Assembly (NCBI GenBank): GCA_031259205.1
Contig: JAIRLS010000246.1
Location: 1 to 6,869 of the forward strand
Direction of reading: 5' to 3'
DNA length: 6,869 bases
DNA from: Bacteroidales bacterium
GTDB taxonomy: Bacteria; Bacteroidota; Bacteroidia; Bacteroidales; UBA4181
Part shown: positions 1 through 5,318 of the stretch, one piece after another
Position numbering within the stretch: the stretch's first letter is position 1
Layout of the letters: each line of letters starts with the position of its first letter
Translations under genes and position numbers: made by a program
Notes under the pieces: generated by a model
The model's input: the letters and a program-made list of their open reading frames with translations, nothing else
Told to the model about the DNA's origin: nothing
Databases searched by the model: none

Positions 1-1
1 A

Positions 2-334
2 GAACGTAAACGCATAGAAAACGAGGCCGAATATATACGGACTATTGACGACACGTATGGCTCTCAAATCAGAGAACAGACAATGATGATCGAAGAAAGT
101 AAGAAAAAGATCGAAGAAAAAGATAAGACAATCAAAGAAAGTAAGAAAACAATCGAAGAAAAAGATAAGACAATCAAAGAAAGTAAGAAAAAGATCGAAG
201 AAAATAAGAAAACAATCAAAGAAAAAGATAAAGCAATCGAAGAGAGAGATAAAACAATCGAAGAAATCAAAAAAGCGCTCGAAGAGCAGGCTAAAAAAAT
301 TGCAGAAATGGAACGTCGGAATAAACCGGAATAA
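2..334 (+). CDS. C-terminal part of a coiled-coil protein, 5' end outside the window
   Basis: The frame is open from the window edge and ends at a TAA. About 110 residues are visible: a charged lead-in (it starts ERKRIENEAEYIRTIDD), then eleven consecutive seven-residue units from position 89 to 319, then NKPE. Nearly every unit begins with Ile, which recurs every seventh residue, and is otherwise Lys/Glu/Asp, as expected of a long, highly charged coiled coil. The ATG at 83 lies inside this continuous frame, so I do not take it as the real start. The catalytic or folded part is off-window and I cannot name the family. Bacteroidota Rpn-type PD-(D/E)XK nuclease/transposase proteins often end in low-complexity charged helical tails, so that is one candidate, by inference only. 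The region is far more A-rich than the genes to its right, mainly because of the AAA/GAA codons in the repeat. Confidence 0.7.
   Translation, partial: ERKRIENEAEYIRTIDDTYGSQIREQTMMIEESKKKIEEKDKTIKESKKTIEEKDKTIKESKKKIEENKKTIKEKDKAIEERDKTIEEIKKALEEQAKKIAEMERRNKPE
89..319 (+). repeat. 21-bp coding minisatellite, eleven heptad units
   Basis: Units of 21 bp start at 89, 110, 131, 152, 173, 194, 215, 236, 257, 278 and 299, each encoding one heptad. Ten units begin with an Ile codon and one with Leu (278). The units at 131-172 alternate IKESKKT and IEEKDKT, and the same pairing largely recurs before and after, so there is also a 42-bp higher-order period. The first five or so units are nearly identical and the later ones are diverged. 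That is the usual pattern when copies expand at one end. Because the unit is a multiple of three, gain or loss of a copy would change coiled-coil length without a frameshift. Confidence 0.9.
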
Positions 335-337
335 ACC
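318..337 (+). repeat. 10-bp direct repeat spanning a stop codon
   Basis: GGAATAAACC occurs twice back to back (318-327 and 328-337). The frame of the coiled-coil gene reads through the first copy as Asn-Lys-Pro and terminates at the TAA in the second, because 10 is not a multiple of three. It is a small tandem duplication at the gene end. Confidence 0.7.
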
Positions 338-422
338 GATGGAATAAGTTTACAGGGAATTTGTCGTACGCCCTGCCAAGTCTGAACATAGCGCAAATTC
401 GACATAATTGTGCCCGTCCGGC

Positions 423-452
423 TTTGAGTTTTAACTTAATCTCGTAACTTTG
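423..452 (+). promoter_or_regulatory. Bacteroidota-type promoter of the membrane protein-thyA-prmC operon
   Basis: TTTG at 423-426 and TAACTTTG at 445-452 match the -33 (TTTG) and -7 (TAnnTTTG) elements of the Bacteroidota housekeeping sigma factor. They are separated by 18 bases, slightly shorter than the usual 19-21. Transcription would be expected to begin around 456-460, only a few bases before the ATG at 463, so the message would be leaderless or nearly so. The assignment is by pattern only. Confidence 0.65.
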
Positions 453-462
453 CATTTTCATC

Positions 463-1026
463 ATGAGTGCGTTTTATCACATAAGGGAATTGTTGGCGCA
501 TCCCCGCGAACATTGGCTGGAGGTTGCGGAAAGAAGAGAGAGCGTAAACCGTATTTTCCGGAGGTTTGTTGTTCCGTTGTTGTGTCTGGTGGCGGTTTGT
601 ACCTTGTTGGGCGCGATATTGTTTGTTTCCCGTTTCGAGTTTTCCGCCGCTTTTGTGATTCGTAAAATCGGCCTGCTGCTCTTCGCGCTAAGCGCCGGGC
701 TGTATCTCTCTTCCTTTTTGATCAATGCCTTGATTCCCGTGGACAAGCGTAATTTCGACGGCGTTTTTGCCCTGTTGTCTTATTCATCGGGGATTACCTT
801 TCTCCTGATTGCCATTGTGGAACTGTTCCCCTTTCCTTACCTGAAGGAAATAATTGTGCTTTCGTTCTATTCGGTTTACCTGTACTGGCGCGGTATCGTC
901 GAGGTGCTGAACATCACGGAAAGCAAGCGCAACGGTTTTCTGGTACTGTCGTTCATCATCGTAACCGGAGTGTTCCTGTTCCTGTTCTTCTTTTTCGGAA
1001 AAATATTCGGAGCCATACTGTCATAA
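463..1026 (+). CDS. Yip1-like five-helix inner-membrane protein
   Basis: This is a 187-residue integral membrane protein. The amphipathic N-terminus (SAFYHIRELLAHPREHWLEV) resembles the start of bacterial YIP1/DUF1282-family proteins, where a short cytoplasmic segment with a Pro-x-x-x-Trp pattern precedes the membrane domain. Five hydrophobic segments are visible, at roughly residues 36-56, 68-91, 101-124, 128-149 and 158-181. Basic residues (ERRESVNRIFRR before helix 1, SKRNG before helix 5) fit the positive-inside rule. The molecular role of bacterial Yip1-like proteins is not established. The ATG at 463 was chosen because it keeps the family-like N-terminus and lies just downstream of a good promoter. 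It is the first gene of an apparent operon, with thyA starting 25 bp after its stop. The family call is from memory of the fold pattern, not from a search. Confidence 0.7.
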   Translation: MSAFYHIRELLAHPREHWLEVAERRESVNRIFRRFVVPLLCLVAVCTLLGAILFVSRFEFSAAFVIRKIGLLLFALSAGLYLSSFLINALIPVDKRNFDGVFALLSYSSGITFLLIAIVELFPFPYLKEIIVLSFYSVYLYWRGIVEVLNITESKRNGFLVLSFIIVTGVFLFLFFFFGKIFGAILS

Positions 1027-1051
1027 TATTTATTAATACATACCCTGTCAA

Positions 1052-1846
1052 ATGAAAGCCTATTTGGATTTATTATCACATGTTTTGGAGAACGGCGTCA
1101 GGAAGACCGACCGCACGGGAACCGGCGTTATCAGCGTTTTCGGTTACCAAATGCGGTTTGATCTGTCGAAAAGTTTTCCCCTGCTCACTACCAAGAAACT
1201 GCACACCCGCTCCATCGTCCACGAGTTGCTGTGGTTTCTGCAAGGCAGCACCAACATAGCGTATCTGCGCGACAACAAAGTAAGCATCTGGGACGAATGG
1301 GCCGACGCTCAAGGCGAATTAGGCCCCGTGTATGGTTACCAGTGGCGTTCATGGCCGGCCTCAGACGGCAGGCGCATCGACCAGATCGGCGAAGCAGTCC
1401 GCTCCATACGCGAAAATCCCGATTCACGCCGTCACATCGTTTGCGCATGGAATGTCGGCGATCTTGACAGAATGGCGCTTCCGCCCTGTCATGTGCTGTT
1501 TCAGTTCTACGTGGCGGAGGGGAAACTGTCGTGCCAACTCTATCAGCGCAGTTGCGACATTTTCCTCGGCGTCCCTTTCAATATCGCATCCTATGCGCTG
1601 CTCACCGCTATGATGGCGCAGGTAACAGACCTGCAGGCGGGAGAATTTATCCACACGCTCGGCGACGCCCACATCTATCTGAACCACATCGAACAGGTAA
1701 AACTGCAACTTACACGGGAACCGCGTCCGTTACCTGTGCTGAAACTCAATCCTGCGGTACGCTCCCTCTTCGACTTCCGCTTCGACGACATTGTCATCGA
1801 CAGCTATTGCCCGCATCCGCATATCAAAGGAGAGGTGGCCGTGTGA
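1052..1846 (+). CDS. thyA: Thymidylate synthase ThyA
   Basis: It catalyses reductive methylation of dUMP to dTMP using 5,10-methylenetetrahydrofolate and releases dihydrofolate; it acts as a cytoplasmic homodimer. The protein is 264 residues, the same length as E. coli ThyA, and it aligns with it position for position at the key sites. These are the phosphate-binding Arg21, Glu58, Trp80, the Arg126-Arg127 pair from the partner subunit, nucleophile Cys146 in PPCH, Gln165-Arg166-Ser167, Asp169, Asn177, and His207 with Tyr209. All catalytic residues are present, so the enzyme should be active. The ATG at 1052 gives the standard N-terminus (MKAYLDLL). It follows the Yip1-like gene by 25 bp without a recognisable promoter of its own. 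It overlaps prmC by one base. Because ThyA produces dihydrofolate, a dihydrofolate reductase must exist elsewhere; none is in this window. Confidence 0.98.
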   Translation: MKAYLDLLSHVLENGVRKTDRTGTGVISVFGYQMRFDLSKSFPLLTTKKLHTRSIVHELLWFLQGSTNIAYLRDNKVSIWDEWADAQGELGPVYGYQWRSWPASDGRRIDQIGEAVRSIRENPDSRRHIVCAWNVGDLDRMALPPCHVLFQFYVAEGKLSCQLYQRSCDIFLGVPFNIASYALLTAMMAQVTDLQAGEFIHTLGDAHIYLNHIEQVKLQLTREPRPLPVLKLNPAVRSLFDFRFDDIVIDSYCPHPHIKGEVAV

Positions 1847-2712
1847 TGAACCGGTTGACGCGCATGATAAAAGACGAGTTGTCCGGCGTTTATGCCGGCG
1901 GCGAACTGGAAAGCGTGGTGCGCATCCTCTTGTCGCATTATCTGGATATGTCGCCGGTAGAGGCTTATTTGCGGGAAAAAGAACCTTCTGAGGAAGAACT
2001 TGACCGGCTGCGGCAATCCATACGGCAATTGCAACAACACTGCCCGATACAGTATGTAACCGGCGAAACGGAATTTTACGGGCTAAAATTCAAAGTTACC
2101 CCCGACGTATTGATTCCACGTCCCGAAACGGAAGAACTGACGGAAATGATTGTACGCCGTTTTCGGCGCCGTTCTCCGGCAAGCGCTTCGTCTTTCAAAA
2201 TCCTCGACGTCGGCACGGGAAGCGGATGTATTGCGGTTGCTCTTGCGGTTGCTTTCCCTTCGGCGGAGGTGTGGGCGATGGATATTTCGCAGCCGGCGCT
2301 GGAGGTGGCGGCGTATAATGCCGCCGCAAACCGCGTCCGGGTGCATTTCGTACACGGGGATATTCTTTCCGGTACGGTTGCACGCCGGTTTCCGGTGAAT
2401 GATTTTGATATGATCGTAAGCAATCCGCCTTACGTAACGCAGAAAGAGAGTTTATCCATGCACGAGAGAGTATACCGGTACGAACCGCATCAAGCCTTGT
2501 TTCCCGGCAGCCGTCCCCTGATCTTCTACGAACATATCGCCCGGTTTGCGCGTGGGCGGCTGAAACCGCAAACCGGCCTTCTCTACCTCGAAATCAACGA
2601 AAACCTCTCGCAATCCACTGCCGGTATTTTGAAACGGCAACATTACCGGCAAATAACCTTGCGGAAAGACATTCGGGGAAAATGGCGGTTTCTTGAAGCG
2701 GCGCAGGGGTAA
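1846..2712 (+). CDS. prmC: Peptide chain release factor N5-glutamine methyltransferase PrmC
   Basis: It transfers a methyl group from S-adenosylmethionine to the glutamine of the GGQ loop in release factors RF1 and RF2, which is needed for efficient translation termination. The 288-residue product has the family order. A helical N-terminal substrate-binding domain (about 1-85) leads to the PrmC signature GETEFYG and IPRPETEEL (Arg92 to Leu98). SAM-binding motif I, LDVGTGSG, covers residues 120-127. The catalytic NPPY is at 193-196, preceded by MIVS. The ATG at 1846 overlaps the thyA stop as TGATG, which suggests translational coupling. A purine-rich AAGGAG at 1827-1832, inside thyA, is 13 bases upstream and may help but is not needed. 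Another ATG at 1864 is possible but would trim the N-terminus. The open frame extends upstream inside thyA and was trimmed to this start. Some relatives are named hemK after an old misassignment. Confidence 0.95.
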   Translation: MNRLTRMIKDELSGVYAGGELESVVRILLSHYLDMSPVEAYLREKEPSEEELDRLRQSIRQLQQHCPIQYVTGETEFYGLKFKVTPDVLIPRPETEELTEMIVRRFRRRSPASASSFKILDVGTGSGCIAVALAVAFPSAEVWAMDISQPALEVAAYNAAANRVRVHFVHGDILSGTVARRFPVNDFDMIVSNPPYVTQKESLSMHERVYRYEPHQALFPGSRPLIFYEHIARFARGRLKPQTGLLYLEINENLSQSTAGILKRQHYRQITLRKDIRGKWRFLEAAQG

Positions 2713-2718
2713 AACCCC
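2706..2718. terminator. Small hairpin at the convergent junction
   Basis: GGGGT-AAA-ACCCC is a perfect inverted repeat with 5-base arms that includes the prmC stop codon. It sits between two genes that converge with only 11 bp between their stop codons. The stem is short and there is no T tract, so it is a weak candidate for a shared terminator. Confidence 0.25.
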
Positions 2719-2723
2719 CATCC

Positions 2724-3191
2724 TTAGCCCTTCGGTTTAGGCGGTTGTTTTAGCTTTACTTTTTTTCGGACAATGGTTTTTCCCGACCTGTCGTCCACGC
2801 AGATCAACAGATGTCCGTATTTTCGCAGAAGCGGTTCGTGCTCATAAAGGCGAATAAAATCCACCAGAAAGTCGTAGCCGGTTTGAGGCGACAATCCCAG
2901 GGGGAAGATGTTTCTGTCGCCCGGAGGGATAATCCTGAACCGGCGTTTCTTCATGCGGGGACGGCGGAACTCAATGGTGGGCGGGTTCATTTCCACAATG
3001 TTTCCACTTTTGTTCGATATATTGACCGACATTTTCAGTCCGCCCGAATACCACATTTTTTCCCTGATTCGCAATGTTTTTCTTTTTGCCTTCCGGTAAA
3101 GACTCCTGATATACAGTATTGCTGCAATTATCAGGACGATAACGGCCATGCCGAGCATCCGCATTCCTGCCGGAGAAATAAATTCATTCAT
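2724..3191 (-). CDS. Unrecognised single-pass membrane protein with a basic cytoplasmic domain
   Basis: This 155-residue product has a short N-terminus, one hydrophobic helix at about residues 13-29, then a strongly basic stretch (RSLYRKAKRKTLRIREK). The rest would therefore face the cytoplasm by the positive-inside rule. Residues about 53-148 alternate hydrophobic and polar positions (VNISNKSGNIVEM, then IEFRRPRMKKRRFRI), which suggests a beta-sandwich-like domain; the end is KQPPKPKG. No catalytic motif is visible and I do not recognise the family. The ATG at 3191 gives the overlap ATGAATGA with the stop of the LysM gene (8 bp shared), so the two are almost certainly co-transcribed and translationally coupled. 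The frame continues upstream without a plausible start, inside the LysM gene. Later in-frame Met codons (residues 10, 12, 15) are possible but less likely. An accessory to the upstream LysM/binding protein is a reasonable guess only. Confidence 0.75.
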   Translation of the reverse strand: MNEFISPAGMRMLGMAVIVLIIAAILYIRSLYRKAKRKTLRIREKMWYSGGLKMSVNISNKSGNIVEMNPPTIEFRRPRMKKRRFRIIPPGDRNIFPLGLSPQTGYDFLVDFIRLYEHEPLLRKYGHLLICVDDRSGKTIVRKKVKLKQPPKPKG

Positions 3192-4950
3192 TCCCGTTTT
3201 CCACCCGTATGATTCTGTAGTCTTTGGTATATCTGTACACCCGAAGGTTAGTGTTGATGTATCCTCCGGACGGCTGTATTCTGGTAAAACGAAAATCGGA
3301 CTGGAGCGTGGGAAGCCTGAATTCGGAAACGCAATAGCCAAATTCCCTGCCGTAGCGTTTCAATGCCGACCCAAAGTAAAACATAACGTCATATCCCAGA
3401 AAAGCGTACTGTACCGGAGATATGGCATAGTTGCCCTGCTTGTTGACCGCCGGTTCGGCAGCATAATATTTCCGGTACTGCTGAAGAAAACGCAGTACTT
3501 CCTTGCAGTGATAATCGACATAGTAGGCGGTGGCGAAACGAAATTCCAGCCGGTGCAGGTATTCCGGATCCAGATTGATAAATTTCGTCCATACGGCCAA
3601 CCCGTAAAGATGAATGGAATAGTCGCGGGTAGAGGCGTTCATCTGTGCGGCGATGAGGTTGATAAACGCTTCGTTTCCGGCGGTCACAATCACTATATTT
3701 TTTTTGTCTTTTTTCAGGTAGGCAGACGGGGGGGGGATGCTGTCCACTTTGAATTGGAATACGGTTATCATCGAATCGGGCAGGATCGTTTTCAACCTGT
3801 TCAGGTAGGCGGTGAAAAGCGACTGATCGCTTTCGGATTTATTGCAGATGAGTACTGCCCGTACGCTGTCCCGTTGTCCGGCAATGATCTCCGTCATCGG
3901 AATGATGGTATTGATTTCTCCGGAATTGACCTGCAACAGGTACGGGTTGTTTTTCAGCGATTCGATATTTGTGGCGACGGGCGATACGTAAAAAATACGG
4001 TTTTCTGCCGCAAAACGGGCTACACGATCTACCATGTCCGTGAAAAACGGGCCGATAATCAGGTCTGTTTTTTTCATAACGGGATCGTTAAGAATCTGTA
4101 TCAATTGCAGCGTATCGCGCGAGGTGTCGAAGGTGTATATTTTTATTTTTGCTTTCAGTCCGGTTTTTTGCAGCGAATCAACGGCAAGCAGGGCGCCCTG
4201 GTAAAATTCCAGCGCCATGTCCGAATGGGGAGGGAGCCAGTAAGTCCCGTCCCTGCGGAGGTACCGCCCGTCCATATCTTTTTTGACGCTGGTGTCTGCC
4301 GGAGGTTTATCCGACAGTGAAAAAGGCAGCAACATCGCGATATGAAAGACGTCTTGCGTCGTCGGCGCACATTCTACCGTATCGGCTTCGATCGTGAGGG
4401 TGTCTGTTTCCGGCGTTTCCACAGCGACGGGGTCGGCGTCCGGCAACGGAATTTTAATTTTTTGTCCGGCCTTGATAGCAGGCGACTGGGGGTCAATCTC
4501 CGGATTGGCTTCCAGCAGCCGGTTGATGTTCACGCCGTGAGTTCTGGCGATAGAGAACAGCGTTTCCCGCTTTTGTACCTCATACGTCAGGTATTTGACT
4601 TGCTGAGACGGCTCGGAAGGAGGAACGTATGGGGACGGCTGTGGCTGTGGCTGTGGCTGTGGCTGTGGCTGCGGCTGCGAACTCTCCGGCGTTTCGGGAA
4701 TCTTCAGTTCCTGCCCCGCTTTGATGCCTTCGACACTGTCGGGATTGCGGGAAATAATATCCTCTTGCGAGACGCCGTATGCCTTACTGATGGAATACAG
4801 CGTTTCACCCTGCCTGACAGTGTGCAAATAACAGGTCTTACCGTCGATAACCGCTTTTTTTTCCGATACGGTCACGCTTACCTGCCCCTCGGCTGACTGT
4901 ACATAAAATCCCGCTAACAGCGCCATTGCAAAAACACGCAATAAATTCAT
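3184..4950 (-). CDS. Secreted protein with two LysM domains fused to a type 1 periplasmic-binding (Leu/Ile/Val-receptor-like) domain
   Basis: The 588-residue product begins with a signal peptide (MNLLRVFAMALLAGFYVQSA, cleavage near SAEG-Q). There is no lipobox Cys, so it should be released to the periplasm. LysM 1 is at about 38-85 (HTVRQGETLYSISKAYGV, ending AGQELKIP). A Gln-Pro linker lies near 92-105, and LysM 2 at about 120-168 (YEVQKRETLFSIARTHGV, ending AGQKIKIP). From about 200 to the end is a periplasmic-binding-protein type 1 fold: HIAMLLPFSL, a helix with DMALEFYQGALLAVDSL, IIGPFF at 298-303 and YVSPVATN. LysM binds N-acetylglucosamine-containing glycans, so the protein is probably held on peptidoglycan while the binding domain samples a small ligand. 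No ABC permease or ATPase gene is near, so a receptor or cell-wall role is as likely as transport. I chose the ATG at 4950 over the TTG at 4974, because the TTG lies in the presumed -7 promoter element. It carries a C9 tract and a Gln-Pro repeat. Confidence 0.9.
   Translation of the reverse strand: MNLLRVFAMALLAGFYVQSAEGQVSVTVSEKKAVIDGKTCYLHTVRQGETLYSISKAYGVSQEDIISRNPDSVEGIKAGQELKIPETPESSQPQPQPQPQPQPQPSPYVPPSEPSQQVKYLTYEVQKRETLFSIARTHGVNINRLLEANPEIDPQSPAIKAGQKIKIPLPDADPVAVETPETDTLTIEADTVECAPTTQDVFHIAMLLPFSLSDKPPADTSVKKDMDGRYLRRDGTYWLPPHSDMALEFYQGALLAVDSLQKTGLKAKIKIYTFDTSRDTLQLIQILNDPVMKKTDLIIGPFFTDMVDRVARFAAENRIFYVSPVATNIESLKNNPYLLQVNSGEINTIIPMTEIIAGQRDSVRAVLICNKSESDQSLFTAYLNRLKTILPDSMITVFQFKVDSIPPPSAYLKKDKKNIVIVTAGNEAFINLIAAQMNASTRDYSIHLYGLAVWTKFINLDPEYLHRLEFRFATAYYVDYHCKEVLRFLQQYRKYYAAEPAVNKQGNYAISPVQYAFLGYDVMFYFGSALKRYGREFGYCVSEFRLPTLQSDFRFTRIQPSGGYINTNLRVYRYTKDYRIIRVENGNE
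3728..3736 (-). repeat. C9 homopolymer inside the LysM/binding-protein gene
   Basis: Nine consecutive G on the plus strand read as C9 in the coding strand. They cover the third base of codon 405 through the second base of codon 408 (Ile-Pro-Pro-Pro). As assembled, the frame is intact. A one-base change would shift the frame about two thirds of the way through the binding domain. An A8 tract lies just downstream in the coding direction at 3705-3698. Confidence 0.9.
4637..4678 (-). repeat. Hexanucleotide repeat encoding (Gln-Pro)7 linker
   Basis: Seven 6-bp units run on the plus strand: five GGCTGT followed by two GGCTGC. In the coding strand they give seven Gln-Pro pairs between the two LysM domains. 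The unit is two codons, so copy-number change would lengthen or shorten the linker without a frameshift. Confidence 0.92.
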
Positions 4951-5298
4951 GCTAATGAAGATTTGGTTGTGCAAAAATAGTTATTTTTTTGATAACTCGG
5001 TATCGAATCAATCGAATTAAGTCAAATCTTCGGGGAAGATTGCCGTTGCCGGGGAAAGCCTTGAATGAGAAGATGAAGACATGCACCGTGAAAATCACGT
5101 TTGGGAAAATCCGGCTACGCTTTGAGCAGCCGAAATTTCGCGCGTATGCAGCGTCCTGTCAACGCTTAGTCGTCATTACAGCGGCGCAGTCCGCAGTGAC
5201 TCAATACAACAATATTTGACCGGCACGACCGTAGATATGCAAAAAGGGGTGTGAAAATTTTCGAGTGCGGAGAATGTCGCTCGGTACGTCGGGGGAAA
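4951..5298. other. Gene-poor interval between two minus-strand units
   Basis: About 350 bp separate the ATG of the LysM gene from the stop of the three-helix membrane protein. The left end holds the presumed LysM promoter. The interval also holds a perfect hairpin CGTGA-AAA-TCACG at 5087-5099 and a 10-bp palindrome GAAAATTTTC at 5253-5262. The only frame of note is a 48-codon plus-strand one at 5073-5219, with a basic product starting MKTCTVKITFGKIRLRF. It has no promoter match or ribosome binding site that I can defend, so I do not call it a gene. No tRNA-like fold or long inverted repeat was found by eye. Confidence 0.6.
4972..4979 (-). promoter_or_regulatory. Possible -7 promoter element of the LysM gene
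   Basis: Read on the minus strand, TATTTTTG at 4979-4972 fits TAnnTTTG. It lies about 21 bases before the ATG at 4950, giving a short leader of roughly 15 bases. I see no clean TTTG at the expected -33 distance, so this is half a promoter match in an A/T-rich stretch. Confidence 0.4.
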
Positions 5299-5318
5299 TC
5301 AGTATGTCGGGGAAATCA
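5284..5318 (-). repeat. 17/18-bp tandem duplication over the stop codon of the three-helix membrane protein gene
   Basis: Copy one (5302-5318) is GTATGTCGGGGAAATCA and copy two (5284-5301) is GTACGTCGGGGGAAATCA. They are adjacent and differ by one substitution and one extra G. On the coding strand each copy begins TGATTTCCCC. In the first copy this is read out of phase as Leu-Ile-Ser-Pro. In the second, the TGA falls in frame and ends the gene. Confidence 0.85.

Noticed and set aside
352..411. Possible terminator hairpins after the coiled-coil gene (CAGGG...CCCTG and GCGCAAATT...AATTGTGC)
   Set aside because: The arms are short or imperfect, the first loop is 13 bases or more, and neither is followed by a T tract, so neither can be called a terminator.
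1021..1051. Separate promoter for thyA in the A/T-rich gap
   Set aside because: TAATATTT lacks the final G of TAnnTTTG and no TTTG sits at the right distance. Read-through from the upstream promoter is simpler.
1531..1845. N-terminal extension of the prmC frame inside thyA
   Set aside because: The extension translates thyA out of frame, is rich in Arg/His/Pro shadow sequence and lacks similarity to PrmC. The ATG at 1846 gives the standard family length.
3148..4320. Plus-strand open frame of 390 codons opposite the LysM/binding-protein gene
   Set aside because: It is antisense to a gene with clear signal peptide, LysM and binding-protein motifs. Its translation shows no recognisable domain, and it is explained by codon bias of the minus-strand gene.
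4855..4862. A8 tract in the coding strand near the start of the LysM gene, as a programmed frameshift site
   Set aside because: The zero frame continues into well-formed LysM domains, there is no stimulatory hairpin, and A-rich Lys codons are common.
4950..4974. TTG at 4974 as start of the LysM/binding protein
   Set aside because: It would place polar residues before the signal peptide and overlap the presumed -7 promoter element. The ATG at 4950 gives a normal signal sequence.
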